A stretch of 64,000 bases of DNA from Acidimicrobiia bacterium. Lineage in GTDB: Bacteria; Actinomycetota; Acidimicrobiia; Spongiisociales; UBA11373. Below are positions 8,604 through 17,564 of the stretch, piece by piece. How positions within the stretch are numbered: position 1 is the stretch's first letter; the number at the start of each line of letters is the position of its first letter. The notes under the pieces were generated by a model. That model was not told the origin of the DNA, searched no databases, and was given only the letters and a program-made list of their open reading frames with translations. The DNA lies in contig CP129495.1 in assembly GCA_030584185.1 (NCBI GenBank), positions 496,001-560,000 of the forward strand, given 5' to 3'. A program made the position numbers and the translations under genes.

Positions 8604-9742
8604 GTCCCCGACGGGACCCGCTCGTCGCGGCGAACGAAGGTGCGACCTTCGGCGAGCCTGCGGGCGGTGCGGTCGTACGAGGCCTGTTCCACGACCCATC
8701 CGTCGCCATCGGGGAGGACCCGCCCCACGGCCTCCATCATCCCCGAGGTGTGGCCGATCCGGTACAGGCCGTCGGGTGCCGGCCGGGTCACCTCGGCTAC
8801 GACGCTTCCGGGGAGGCAGGCGGCAACGGCGGTACAGGCACCGACCGTTCCCGGATAGGCCTTGTGGAGCATCGGCGGGCGACCACCGATCACCCTCGCC
8901 ACCAGGTCTACGTCGGCGGCGGCGATCCGCTCGCCGGACCCGTACGCCGTGTACTCGACCGGCGAAGCCACCATGGTCGGGATCGGTGTCAGGCCGTCGA
9001 AGGACACTCCGATGAGGCGGGCGGCGGCCTCCTTGACCGCCTGCACCGCCGAGAGGTCGGTGGTGTCACCGGGCGACTCGGCGCCGGTCATCCCCACCGC
9101 CGAGGCAGCCACGAAGACGCACAGGTTGGCCAGGTCGACGATGGTGGCGTCCACCGGGCCGAACTCGGTCTCGAGGCGGTCGCGGGTGTTCCCGGTGGGA
9201 AGAAGCGCCCCGGTGAGCCCTCCCGCCGTGCGGCTGTAGTCGAGGGCGATGGCGGCGCCGGTCCCGGGGACTCCGTCCATGGCGAACTCGCCCCGGACGG
9301 CGGCCTTCCCGTTGCGCACCGGGACCCGCGCCACCAGCACCCGCGAGGTGTTGGTGTTGTGGATGCGCACGACGGTCACCGGCTCCACCACCGGCACCAG
9401 GCCTTCGTCCACTGCGAACGACCCCACCGCCGCCGAGATGTTGCCGCAGTTGATGTCGTAGTCCACCACCGGCTCGGTGATGCTCACCTGGCCGAAGGTG
9501 TAGTCCAGGTCGGCGCCGGGGATGCTCGGGGGGCCGATCACCGCCAGCTTCGAAGTGAGGATGTCGGCGCCACCGAGCCCGTCCACCTGGCGAGGATCCG
9601 GGCTGCCGAACACCTCGAGGACGAGGCGGTCACGCTGCACACCGAAGGGCGGCAGGTCTTCGCTCTTCAGGAACACGGCCTTGCTGGTGCCGCCGCGCAT
9701 CAGCACGAAGGGAAGGGACCGCTGCTCGGCCCCGTCGCTCAC
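8600..9742 (-). CDS. PrpF-family allylic isomerase (methylitaconate isomerase-like)
   Basis: 380 aa, GTG start overlapping the thiolase stop by 4 bp. It begins with the PrpF signature FVLMRGGTSKAVFLK, and continues with DINCGNISAAVGSFAVDEG, as in PrpF, methylitaconate delta-isomerase and 4-oxalomesaconate tautomerase. The diaminopimelate-epimerase-like fold moves a double bond between two allylic positions of an unsaturated di- or tricarboxylic acid, for example methylitaconate to dimethylmaleate. There is no prpB, prpC or acnD nearby, so the usual 2-methylcitrate role is unlikely. In my proposal it converts benzylmaleate to phenylitaconate. Being locked between thiolase and hcrC by overlaps, it must work in aroyl-CoA metabolism. 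Confidence 0.85.
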   Translation of the reverse strand: MSDGAEQRSLPFVLMRGGTSKAVFLKSEDLPPFGVQRDRLVLEVFGSPDPRQVDGLGGADILTSKLAVIGPPSIPGADLDYTFGQVSITEPVVDYDINCGNISAAVGSFAVDEGLVPVVEPVTVVRIHNTNTSRVLVARVPVRNGKAAVRGEFAMDGVPGTGAAIALDYSRTAGGLTGALLPTGNTRDRLETEFGPVDATIVDLANLCVFVAASAVGMTGAESPGDTTDLSAVQAVKEAAARLIGVSFDGLTPIPTMVASPVEYTAYGSGERIAAADVDLVARVIGGRPPMLHKAYPGTVGACTAVAACLPGSVVAEVTRPAPDGLYRIGHTSGMMEAVGRVLPDGDGWVVEQASYDRTARRLAEGRTFVRRDERVPSGT

Positions 9743-10881
9743 TTCACCAACACCTGCACCGTGCACGCCGCCCCTTCGATGCCGACCGCCTTGCCGCCAC
9801 GACAGTGTGCCAGACCGACGCGGGCACCTTCGATCTGACGCTCACCGGCCTCACCCCGCAGCTGGCGCACCAGCTCCACCACCTGAGCCACCCCGGTGCC
9901 GCCGAGAGGATGGCCCTTGCCGATCAGCCCTCCGCTCGGGTTGATCGGAAGCCGTCCGCCGATGTCCGCCTCGCCACGCTCCACGGCGGCGGGATACCCA
10001 CCCTGAGGGAACAGGCCCAGGCCTTCGACACGCAGCACCTCGGCGATGCTGAAACAGTCGTGAACCTCGGCGAAGTCGACGTCCTCGGGACCGATCCCCG
10101 CCTTCTCGTACGCCGCCTCGGCGGTCTTGCGGGTGAGGGGCTCGAAGGTCATCGAGGTCGGCTCGGTCTCCACCGATCCGGTGAAGAGGGTCGAGGCGGC
10201 GAGCCGGACCGCACGCCCGTTGCCAAGGCGCTTGAGCATGCGATCACTCACCAGGATGGCGGCGGCGGAGCCGTCGGTGACCGGCGAACAGTCGAGAAGG
10301 TTGAGGGGGTCGGCGATGGGGCGCGATTCGATCACCTCTTCGATCGTGATCTCCTTGCGGAAGTGCGCCAGCGGGTTGGCGGCGGCGTGGCGACGGTTCT
10401 TGACCGCCACCGCAGCCAGCTGCCGGCGGGTCATCCCGAACTCCTCCATGTAGCGACGGGCCCGCATGGCGTACACCGAGGGCATGGTCGCCCCCACGGC
10501 CGCCTCGGGATCGCTGGGATCCGGGGTGAGCGCCCCGGCGAACCTCGTCGTCAGATGCTCGGTGCCGACGGCGAGCACCACGTCGTGCTCGCCGGCACGG
10601 ATGGCCAGGGACGCCTCACGGATGGCGGTGGCGCCGCTGCTGCAGGCGTTCTCGACGTTGGCCAGGGGAAGCCCGGCCATCCCCACCTGTGCCAGGATCC
10701 GCTGGCCGGTGACCATGCCCTGGAACACGTGGCCGCAGTAGGCGCCTTCGATCAGCCGGGGGTCGATGCCGGCGTCGGAGATGGCCTCGAGCAGGGCCTT
10801 GGCTCCGAGCCCGGCGGCATCGTCGTCGGGATGCTTCCCGAACCGGGTCATGCCGACGCCGATGATGTGCACGCCGGTCAC
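9739..10881 (-). CDS. Thiolase of the SCP2/BbsB type
   Basis: 380-aa thiolase. Nucleophile region VENACSSGATAIREA near residue 85, EVHDCFSIAEV near 290, and NPSGGLIGKGHPLGGTG near 335. The GTG start (10881) overlaps the stop of the DUF35 gene by 4 bp. A thiolase encoded directly after a DUF35 zinc-ribbon partner is the arrangement of benzoylsuccinyl-CoA thiolase BbsAB, where both proteins are needed. Alternative jobs are cleavage of 3-oxopimeloyl-CoA from the ring pathway or of another 3-oxoacyl-CoA. Operon context with prpF and hcr favours formation of an aroyl-CoA (inference). Confidence 0.88.
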   Translation of the reverse strand: MTGVHIIGVGMTRFGKHPDDDAAGLGAKALLEAISDAGIDPRLIEGAYCGHVFQGMVTGQRILAQVGMAGLPLANVENACSSGATAIREASLAIRAGEHDVVLAVGTEHLTTRFAGALTPDPSDPEAAVGATMPSVYAMRARRYMEEFGMTRRQLAAVAVKNRRHAAANPLAHFRKEITIEEVIESRPIADPLNLLDCSPVTDGSAAAILVSDRMLKRLGNGRAVRLAASTLFTGSVETEPTSMTFEPLTRKTAEAAYEKAGIGPEDVDFAEVHDCFSIAEVLRVEGLGLFPQGGYPAAVERGEADIGGRLPINPSGGLIGKGHPLGGTGVAQVVELVRQLRGEAGERQIEGARVGLAHCRGGKAVGIEGAACTVQVLVK

Positions 10882-11315
10882 TTGCCCTCCTCCGTTCCCA
10901 CCGGGCGGAAGCGATACCCGAACAGGGTCTCGCCGTCGTCCCCGGTCCCGAATGGTTCCACCGCCAGCTCCAGGTCCATGCCGATCTTGACCTCTTCGGG
11001 ATCGATACCGGAGATCTGGGTCATGATGCGGACACCCTCGGGAACGTCGACGTAGCCGAGGACGTACGGTACCGGGAAGGCGGGAACCGATTGGCGCACC
11101 ACGGAGAACGTGTAGAGCTTTGCCGTGGTGGAGAAACGGACGGTCTCCAGATCGGTCCCCAGACAACCCGAGCACGCCTCCCTGATCGGGAAGAAGTGGG
11201 CGCCGCAGTTGCGACACCGGCTGCCGAGCAGCCGCCCGCTGCCGTCGGGGAGGATCTCGAACTCACCCGGTCGAAAAGAGACCGGGGCCGTGTCCCGATC
11301 GGTAGCAGTCACCAT
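10878..11315 (-). CDS. DUF35 zinc-ribbon/OB-fold protein, thiolase partner
   Basis: 145 aa. A zinc ribbon with Cys-x2-Cys pairs (GSRCRNCGAHFFP and REACSGCLG) in the first third is followed by the OB-fold (YTFSVVRQSVPAFPVPYVLGYVDVPEGVRIM). DUF35 proteins form complexes with SCP2-type thiolases or HMG-CoA synthases and shape the acyl-CoA site; BbsA of the toluene pathway is one. First gene of the long minus-strand operon. ATG 11315 is listed, but a GTG at 11312 fits the GGAGG ribosome site better (5 bp versus 2 bp). Confidence 0.87.
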   Translation of the reverse strand: MVTATDRDTAPVSFRPGEFEILPDGSGRLLGSRCRNCGAHFFPIREACSGCLGTDLETVRFSTTAKLYTFSVVRQSVPAFPVPYVLGYVDVPEGVRIMTQISGIDPEEVKIGMDLELAVEPFGTGDDGETLFGYRFRPVGTEEGK

Positions 11316-11423
11316 CGCCTCCTCAGTCTGTTCGGGGTGGCTTGGAACCCCGTCGCCGGTCGGTGTCGGTGGGCGGGTCGACGCGACCGAGGCGCGCCCG
11401 GTGGCCACCCGACACCCCGACAG

Positions 11424-11443
11424 CCGTCCGGCCGTTCGGTTGG
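11424..11443. promoter_or_regulatory. 20-bp operator candidate, copy 2
   Basis: Exact copy of the element at 4184-4203, 109 bp upstream of the DUF35-thiolase-prpF-hcr operon start. Same orientation relative to the minus-strand operon as copy 1 relative to iorA. Confidence 0.7.
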
Positions 11444-11608
11444 ATCAGTTTCCTCGGCCCCTCGCTGCCCCGTCAATGGGGCGAACGGCCCATTTGCCTG
11501 CTCCACTCACACCATGGCGCCCTCCGTCCGAGTCGAGTGGTGTCGACGCATCACCTAAATGAAACATCTGGCGGATTGTCGCCGGGCTTTCCCTTTGGGA
11601 GCCTTTGT

Positions 11609-11628
11609 CCAACCGAACGGCCGGACGG
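11609..11628. promoter_or_regulatory. 20-bp operator candidate, copy 3 (inverted)
   Basis: Exact inverted copy of the element at 4184 (CCAACCGAACGGCCGGACGG), 46 bp upstream of the ATG at 11675 and oriented toward the plus-strand operon. All three copies therefore have the same orientation relative to the gene they precede. Confidence 0.7.
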
Positions 11629-11674
11629 GTGACCGCTCCGACCTGTTCTGCGCCGCCTGGAGATGGAGGACGCG

Positions 11675-12925
11675 ATGGCCGAGACCGACCGACAGCGCGA
11701 GGACGAGCTCCTCTACGACTGGAACCTGAGTGGCGGGAACGCCCCGCAGCGGCCCACCACCGTGGAACTCGACGACGAAACCCTACGCGACGGCCTGCAG
11801 AGCCCGTCGGTGCACCAGCCCGGTCTCGACCAGAAGCTCGAGATCCTCCACGCCATGGCACCCCTCGGGATCAAGTACGTCGACATCGGTTACCCCTCTG
11901 CCAGCCCGGTGATGTTCTCCGACGTGGTCGGGCTCGCCCGGGAGATCGCCGCCGCCGGGCTCGACATCGAGGCCAACTGCGCCGCCCGCTCCCACAAGAA
12001 CGACATCCTTCCCATCGCCGAGGCGCAGCAGCAGTCGGGTGTGCCCATCGAGGCGTCGATCTTCCTCGGCTCCAGCCCGATCCGGCAGTACGTGGAGGGC
12101 TGGGACCTCGACTTCCTCCTCCGCACCACCGAGGAGGCGGTGAAGCTGGCCCGGGGCGAGGGGCTGGAGGTGATGTTCGTCACCGAGGACACCACCCGCG
12201 CCCATCCCGACGTTCTGCGGCAGGTCTACAAGGTTGCGATCGAGTCCGGTGCGCGCAGGATCTGCCTCTCGGACACGGTCGGTCACGCCACTCCCTGGGG
12301 GGTCCGCTCCCTGGTCCGGTTCGCCCGCGAGCTGGTGGCCGACACCGGCGCCGAGGTGAAGGTGGACTATCACGGGCATCGCGACCGAGGGCTCTCGGTG
12401 ATGAACTCGCTCGCCGCCCTGGCCGAGGGCGCCAACAGGGTGCACGGATGCGGCCTCGGCATCGGAGAACGCTCCGGCAACACGCCGATGGAGCTGCTGC
12501 TGGTCAACCTCAAGCTGCTGGGATGGCTCGACGCCGACCTCACCGGGCTTCCCACCTACTGTGACGCCGTGTCTCGCGGCACCAAGACCCCGATCGCCCG
12601 CAACACCCCGGTCGTGGGCAGCGACGCCTTCGAGACCAGCACCGGGGTGCACGCCGCAGCCGTGCTCAAGGCCCTGCGCACCGGCGACGTCTGGCTCGCC
12701 GACCGCATCTACAGCGGGGTGCCGGCCGCCGAACTGGGCCGACAACAGTCGATCACCGTCGGGCCGATGAGCGGGCAGGCCAATGCGGTCGCCTGGATGA
12801 TGCAGCACGACCTGGAGCCCGACGAAGGGACGGTGGAGCGCATCCTCGCCGCGGCGAAGGCCTCCGACCACGTCCTCACCGAAGCCGAGATCGAATCCCT
12901 GCTCGGGGTGGACGCCGCCTCGTGA
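11675..12925 (+). CDS. 2-isopropylmalate/homocitrate synthase family Claisen condensing enzyme
   Basis: 416-aa DRE-TIM metallolyase. Metal and substrate motifs are present: DDETLRDGLQ near residue 30, YHGHRDRG near 235 (usual form HxHND, here Arg replaces Asn), HGCGLGIGERSGNTPMELL near 255 and the STGVHAAAV segment near 325. Length is about 416 aa, so the C-terminal leucine-feedback domain of LeuA is missing. These enzymes join acetyl-CoA to a 2-oxoacid. ATG 11675 has GGAGGA 4 bp upstream; the ATG at 11663 has no such site. First gene of a plus-strand operon containing LeuC/LeuD-like subunits but no leuB, and CoA-ester genes. I propose an arylpyruvate (phenylpyruvate, 4-hydroxyphenylpyruvate) as acceptor, which is inference. 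Confidence 0.85.
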   Translation: MAETDRQREDELLYDWNLSGGNAPQRPTTVELDDETLRDGLQSPSVHQPGLDQKLEILHAMAPLGIKYVDIGYPSASPVMFSDVVGLAREIAAAGLDIEANCAARSHKNDILPIAEAQQQSGVPIEASIFLGSSPIRQYVEGWDLDFLLRTTEEAVKLARGEGLEVMFVTEDTTRAHPDVLRQVYKVAIESGARRICLSDTVGHATPWGVRSLVRFARELVADTGAEVKVDYHGHRDRGLSVMNSLAALAEGANRVHGCGLGIGERSGNTPMELLLVNLKLLGWLDADLTGLPTYCDAVSRGTKTPIARNTPVVGSDAFETSTGVHAAAVLKALRTGDVWLADRIYSGVPAAELGRQQSITVGPMSGQANAVAWMMQHDLEPDEGTVERILAAAKASDHVLTEAEIESLLGVDAAS

Positions 12926-13524
12926 GCGACGACACCCCCGACACGTCCGAGCGGATCCGCCGGGCGGCGGCGCGCCTGTTCCGGACCCGGGGCTTCAACG
13001 GCACCTCGATGGCGGACCTGGCAGCCGAGGTGGGCATCACCAAATCGAGCCTGTATCACCACTTCCCCAGCAAGCAGGCCCTGCTCTCGGAGATCATCGA
13101 GTTGACCATGGGAAGGGTCACCCCTCTCGTCGAGGACGTGGCCGGCTCGAATGCGCCGGCGGCCGAGCGCCTGCATCGGGCGCTCACCCTCCACACCAAG
13201 GCGACCCTGATCGACCGCGACTACGTGGCCTGCTTCATCGAGGAGGGGCGATACCTGGCTCCCGAGTTCATGGAGGCGCATCTGAAGAAGCGGGACGCCT
13301 ACGAGCGCAACTTCCGCCGCATCCTCGAGGACGGCATCGCCTCCGGGGAGTTCCTTCCCCACGACGCCCGGATCTCGGCGATGGCCCTCCTCGGCATGTG
13401 CAACGCCTCGGTGCGCTGGTACCGGCCCGAAGGGGACCGAACCCCCGACGAGATCGCCCGCCAGTTCGCCGACCTGGCGGTGAGGGGCGTGGCGGCGCAG
13501 CAGGCGGTGGGGGCCAAAGCCTGA
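12922..13524 (+). CDS. TetR-family regulator of the catabolic operon
   Basis: 200 aa. N-terminal HTH with the TetR pattern [27 protein letters not shown] and [11 protein letters not shown] (residues about 10-60); the C-terminal ligand domain is unassigned. GTG start overlaps the synthase stop by 4 bp, and its stop overlaps the next start by 1 bp. Its position inside the operon makes it the best candidate for the protein that reads the three 20-bp repeats, probably releasing them when it binds an acyl-CoA intermediate (inference). Confidence 0.9.
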   Translation: MSDDTPDTSERIRRAAARLFRTRGFNGTSMADLAAEVGITKSSLYHHFPSKQALLSEIIELTMGRVTPLVEDVAGSNAPAAERLHRALTLHTKATLIDRDYVACFIEEGRYLAPEFMEAHLKKRDAYERNFRRILEDGIASGEFLPHDARISAMALLGMCNASVRWYRPEGDRTPDEIARQFADLAVRGVAAQQAVGAKA

Positions 13525-14747
13525 TGCCGGGTCCGCTCGAAGGCATCGTCGTGCTCGACCTGTCCCAGGGGGCGGCCGGGCCCACCTGCGCCATGCACCT
13601 GGGCGACATGGGAGCCGAGATCATCAAGGTGGAACCGCCTGGGGGTGAATGGGGTCGCGGCCTGGGGCCGCCTTTCCTCGACGGTGTGGCCGCCTCGTTC
13701 CTGGGCATGAACCGCAACAAGCGAGGTGTGGTCGTCGACCTCAAGGAGCCCGGTGGCGCCGAGGTGCTGCTGCGGCTGGCCGAGGGCTGCGACGTGGTGA
13801 TCGAAAGCTTCCGACCCGGCGTCGCCGACCGGCTCGGCATCGGGTACGAGGCGATGTCCGCCCGCAACCCGCGCCTGGTGTACGCCGCCATCTCGGCGTT
13901 CGGGCAGTCGGGCCCCTGGCGGGACCGGCCCGGCGTCGACGGCGTGGCCCAGGCCATGAGCGGGATCATGAGCGTCACCGGAACCGCCGACGGGCCCCCG
14001 GTCAAGGTGGGGGTTCCCGCTGCCGACATGGCGGGCGGAGCCTTCACCTCGCAGGCGCTGTTGGCGGCCCTGGTGGCACGGGGCCGGACCGGAGTCGGGC
14101 AGCGGGTGGACGTCTCTCTCCTCGACTCGCTGCTCGCCTTCCAGGTGGTGCCGCTCTCGATGTTCTTCGCCGAGGGCGTGCCTCCCCGGCGTCTGGGAAG
14201 CGCCGCCCCGTACGCCGCTCCCAACGAGGCGTACCCCACCAAGGACGGGTTCATCATGGTGGCTGCCTACACCCCCACCAGATGGCCCGCACTGTGCGGT
14301 GCCATCGGCATGCCCGAGCTGGCGACAGATCCCCGCTTCGACGACAACGCAAAACGCGTCGTGGCCCGCCGCGACCTGGCCGAGGTGCTGGAACCGGTGT
14401 TCCGCACCAGGACCACCAAGGAGTGGATCGAGATCCTCGACGCCGCCGACATCCTCTGTGGGCCGCTGCTCTCCTACCCGGAGTTGATGGCCGAGGAGCA
14501 CGTGGCGACCGGAGAAGCCGTCGTCGCCGTGGAGCATCCGGTCGTGGGAACGGTGCACAGCACCACCGCCCCCGGGCGGTTCTCGGCGACCAGGCCCGGC
14601 CCCGGCACGTCGGGCCCGGTCCGGCCCGGCGAGGACACCGTCGCCGTTCTCCGGGAGCGCGGCTTCGGAGAGGACGAGATCGCCAGACTGTTGGCCGACG
14701 GGGTGGTACACGACCCCGGGAAAGGAGCAGAGAACCATGACGGATGA
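13524..14747 (+). CDS. Class III (CaiB/BaiF) CoA-transferase
   Basis: 407 aa, full length for the family. N-terminal [11 protein letters not shown] and [13 protein letters not shown] near residue 30, [12 protein letters not shown] near 64 and the catalytic aspartate Asp168 in [11 protein letters not shown], the place of Asp169 in formyl-CoA transferase. It moves CoA from a donor such as succinyl-CoA to a carboxylic acid. Toluene degraders use two such subunits (BbsE, BbsF) to make benzylsuccinyl-CoA. Here a single gene is present, followed by a hydratase and an SDR exactly as needed after activation of an itaconate-type acid. ATG 13524 shares one base with the tetR stop. Confidence 0.9.
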   Translation: MPGPLEGIVVLDLSQGAAGPTCAMHLGDMGAEIIKVEPPGGEWGRGLGPPFLDGVAASFLGMNRNKRGVVVDLKEPGGAEVLLRLAEGCDVVIESFRPGVADRLGIGYEAMSARNPRLVYAAISAFGQSGPWRDRPGVDGVAQAMSGIMSVTGTADGPPVKVGVPAADMAGGAFTSQALLAALVARGRTGVGQRVDVSLLDSLLAFQVVPLSMFFAEGVPPRRLGSAAPYAAPNEAYPTKDGFIMVAAYTPTRWPALCGAIGMPELATDPRFDDNAKRVVARRDLAEVLEPVFRTRTTKEWIEILDAADILCGPLLSYPELMAEEHVATGEAVVAVEHPVVGTVHSTTAPGRFSATRPGPGTSGPVRPGEDTVAVLRERGFGEDEIARLLADGVVHDPGKGAENHDG

Positions 14748-15543
14748 GACATCGGTCGAAGAGCTGGTTCGGTTCGAGATCGTGGAGGAGGGCATCGGGG
14801 TGCTCACCCTCGACCGGCCCGAGGCGCTGAACGCCCTCACCGTCCCCATGCTGGAGCGGATGCGCGACCTGCTCCAGGCCATCGGGTCCAACCCGGGGAT
14901 CCGGGTCCTGGTGCTTCGGGCCGAGGGCGAGAAGGCGTTCTGCGTCGGTGCCGACCTGAAGAGCCGGGCCGCCGAGTACGAGGCGGGAACCGTGCACGAT
15001 CCGCTGGGCCTCCTGGTGCGCCAGGTGTTCTCGGGCCTGGAGAACCTCAACGTGCCAGTGATCGCCGCCATCCAGGGGTACGCCCTCGGGGGCGGCATGG
15101 AGATGGCACTCGGATGCGACCTGCGGGTGGCCGCCGACACCGCCAAGGTGGGATTCCCCGAGGCGAAGGTGGGAAGCCTCCCCGGGGCCGGCGGAACCCA
15201 GCGCCTCACCCGACTGGTGGGCCCAGGGTTCGCCAAGGAGATGATGTTCACCGGCGATCAGTTCGACGCCGCCACCGCCCTGCGGATGGGCGTGGTCAAC
15301 CGGGTGGTCCCCGTCGCCGAACTCCAGGATCGAGTGATGGAGATGGCCCGTACCATTGCCTCCCGGGCGCCGCTGTCGCTGGACCGGATCAAGGCGCTCA
15401 TCAATCGGGCGCCGGACATGGACATCGAGTCGGGTCTCGACTTCGAGTCCACGTCACATGCGGTGTTGCGGGCGAGCGAAGATCGCAAGGAGGGGATCCA
15501 GGCCTTCGTGGAGAAGCGCCCGCCCCAGTTCAAGGGACGTTGA
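14737..15543 (+). CDS. Enoyl-CoA hydratase/isomerase (crotonase family)
   Basis: 268-aa crotonase. [15 protein letters not shown] (oxyanion-hole region, about residue 66), [17 protein letters not shown] (about 110) and [19 protein letters not shown] with the acidic residues used by hydratases (about 140). Overlaps the CoA-transferase end by 11 bp, with AAAGGAG upstream of the ATG. The context suggests addition of water to an aryl-itaconyl-CoA type ester (BbsH role). A role in ordinary beta-oxidation cannot be excluded by sequence. Confidence 0.88.
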   Translation: MTDETSVEELVRFEIVEEGIGVLTLDRPEALNALTVPMLERMRDLLQAIGSNPGIRVLVLRAEGEKAFCVGADLKSRAAEYEAGTVHDPLGLLVRQVFSGLENLNVPVIAAIQGYALGGGMEMALGCDLRVAADTAKVGFPEAKVGSLPGAGGTQRLTRLVGPGFAKEMMFTGDQFDAATALRMGVVNRVVPVAELQDRVMEMARTIASRAPLSLDRIKALINRAPDMDIESGLDFESTSHAVLRASEDRKEGIQAFVEKRPPQFKGR

Positions 15544-15553
15544 GGAGGACGGC

Positions 15554-16300
15554 ATGAACGTGAAGGATCGAGTCGCCATCATCACCGGTTCCGGCCAGGG
15601 CATCGGCGCCGGCATCGCCGCGGTGCTGGGGCGGGCCGGAGCCAAGGTGGTCGTCAACGACCTGGCGGCGGACCGGGTGGAGTCGACGCGGTCGGCGCTG
15701 GAAGCCGAGGGTGTCGCCGTCGCCGGAGTCGCCTCCGACATCTCCACCGCCGACGGTGCCGCCGCCCTGGTCCAGGGCGCCATGGACGCCTTCGGCAGCG
15801 TCGACATCCTGGTCAACAACGCCGGGATCGCTCGCGACAAGTACCTGGTGAAGATGTCCGAGGAGGACTGGGACGACGTGTTGCGGATCAACCTCAAGTC
15901 GCAGTTCCTGTGCGTACGGGCTGCGGCTCCCCACATGATGGAGCAGAAGTGGGGCCGGATCATCAACATCTCGTCGCGTGCCTGGCTGGGCGGGCCCGGC
16001 CAGTCCAACTACGCCGCCTCGAAGGGCGCCGTGATCAGCCTGACCCGCTCGCTCGCCCTGGAGATGGCCCGCTACGGGATCACCGCCAACGCCATCGCCC
16101 CGGCACTGGTCGACACCCCGTTGTTCCAGGGTCTCGCCGATGACGTCAAGGAGCGCCTGGTGAAGACGATCCCGTTGGGTCGTGTCGGCCAGCCCGAGGA
16201 CATCGGCAACGCCGTCTTGTTCTTCGCCGCCGAGGAATCCTCATACGTCACCGGTCAGACCCTCTACGTGTGCGGCGGTCGCAGCCTCGGGGCCGGATGA
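15554..16300 (+). CDS. Short-chain dehydrogenase/reductase
   Basis: 248 aa, FabG-like SDR. NAD(P) motif TGSGQGIGAG (residues 11-20), NNAGIARD near 87, catalytic SSR...YAASK near 137-157, and typical C-terminus VTGQTLYVCGG. Acidic residue after beta-2 (VVNDL) points to NAD. GAGGAGG lies 5 bp before the ATG. It should oxidise the 3-hydroxyacyl-CoA made by the preceding hydratase to a 3-oxoacyl-CoA, the substrate for the thiolase at 9739 (inferred pairing, as BbsCD before BbsAB). Confidence 0.88.
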   Translation: MNVKDRVAIITGSGQGIGAGIAAVLGRAGAKVVVNDLAADRVESTRSALEAEGVAVAGVASDISTADGAAALVQGAMDAFGSVDILVNNAGIARDKYLVKMSEEDWDDVLRINLKSQFLCVRAAAPHMMEQKWGRIINISSRAWLGGPGQSNYAASKGAVISLTRSLALEMARYGITANAIAPALVDTPLFQGLADDVKERLVKTIPLGRVGQPEDIGNAVLFFAAEESSYVTGQTLYVCGGRSLGAG

Positions 16301-16313
16301 GGGGAGCCGTCTC

Positions 16314-17564
16314 ATGCCGATGACGCTTGCCGAGAAGATCCTGGCGCGAGCCGCCGGGCGCGACTCGGTGAAGGCCGGGGAGTTCGTGGTCGCCGACGTC
16401 GACCTGGCGCTGGTACACGACATCTTCGCCGCCCGCGTCTTCGACACCCTGCGCAAGGTCGGGTTCGACAAGGTCTGGGATCCGGACAAGGTGGCGGTGG
16501 TGATCGACCACATGGTCCCGGCTCCTACCGCCGAGGCCGCCGACGTCCATCACCGGATCCGTGAGCACGTGAAGCGTCTCGGCATCGGCACCTTCTACGA
16601 CTCGGGTGAGGGCATCTGCCACCAGCTGCTCCCCGAGCAGGGGCACGTCAGGCCGGGCATGCTGATCGTGGGAACCGACTCCCACACGACCACCTACGGC
16701 GCCCTGGCGGCGGCCGGCACCGGGATCGGCACATCGGAGATGGTGTACGCCATGGCCACCGGCCGGCTCTGGTTCCGGGTCCCGGAGACCCTGCGCTACG
16801 AGTTCTCCGGGGCACTCCAGCGGGGAGTCTCGTGGAAGGACGTCATCCTCCATCTGGCGGGAACGTTCGGTTCGGACGGCGCCCAGTACCGCTCCATGGA
16901 GTTCGGCGGGCCCGGAGTGGCCACGGCCGATGTCTCCAGCCGGCTCACCGTGAGCAACATGGCCCTCGAGATGGGGGCCAAGTTCGGCCTGTTCGCCGCC
17001 GACGAGATCACCGCCGAGTACCTGGGCGAGGCGGACACCTCGTGGGCGCCCGACCCGGGAGCCGCCTACGAGGCGGTGCACCAGATCGACCTGAGCACGC
17101 TGCCTCCCCAGGTGGCCCTCCCCCACGACGTGGGGAACGTGACCGCGGTCTCGGATGCCGCCGGCATCGTCATCCACCAGGCCTTCATCGGATCGTGCAC
17201 CAACGGGCGCATCGAAGACCTGCGGGCGGCGGCGGCGGTGCTGGCCGGGCACAAGGTGGCCCCCGGTGTGCGTCTCGTGGTGGCTCCCGCCTCGCGCAGC
17301 GTGCTGCTGAAGGCGATCGAAGAGGGCGTGGCGGAGACCCTGGTACAGGCGGGCGCCTCGATCCTCGCTCCGGGCTGCGGGCCCTGCTTCGGCGGCCATG
17401 GCGGGCTCCTCGGACCGGGCGAACGCTGCATCGGCACCCACAACCGCAACTTCATCGGCCGCATGGGCAGCGCCGAAGCCGAGATCTACCTCGCCTCTCC
17501 GGAGACGGTGGCCGCCTCGGCGATCGCAGGCACGATCACCGACCCGCGAGAGATACAACGATGA
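16314..17564 (+). CDS. Aconitase-superfamily dehydratase, large subunit (LeuC/DmdA-like)
   Basis: 416 aa, the size of the short LeuC2/homoaconitase/2,3-dimethylmalate dehydratase large subunits. [4Fe-4S] ligands Cys295 (GSCTNG), Cys355 and Cys358 (GCGPC) are present; GTDSHTTTYGALAAAGTGIG near 120 binds substrate carboxylates. ATG 16314 has GGGGAG 7 bp upstream. With the small subunit it removes or adds water on a 2- or 3-hydroxy diacid. Without leuB nearby it is not a leucine gene by context. I propose 2-benzylmalate to benzylmaleate. Confidence 0.88.
   Translation: MPMTLAEKILARAAGRDSVKAGEFVVADVDLALVHDIFAARVFDTLRKVGFDKVWDPDKVAVVIDHMVPAPTAEAADVHHRIREHVKRLGIGTFYDSGEGICHQLLPEQGHVRPGMLIVGTDSHTTTYGALAAAGTGIGTSEMVYAMATGRLWFRVPETLRYEFSGALQRGVSWKDVILHLAGTFGSDGAQYRSMEFGGPGVATADVSSRLTVSNMALEMGAKFGLFAADEITAEYLGEADTSWAPDPGAAYEAVHQIDLSTLPPQVALPHDVGNVTAVSDAAGIVIHQAFIGSCTNGRIEDLRAAAAVLAGHKVAPGVRLVVAPASRSVLLKAIEEGVAETLVQAGASILAPGCGPCFGGHGGLLGPGERCIGTHNRNFIGRMGSAEAEIYLASPETVAASAIAGTITDPREIQR

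Larger units (their letters stand above)
11316..11674. other. Divergent regulatory region between the two catabolic operons
   Basis: 359 bp without a credible gene. It separates the minus-strand operon beginning with DUF35 (11315) from the plus-strand operon beginning at 11675. It holds two copies of the 20-bp operator candidate in opposite orientation (11424 and 11609). Short ORFs here have no ribosome site or recognisable sequence. I could not place -35/-10 boxes with confidence. Confidence 0.7.
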
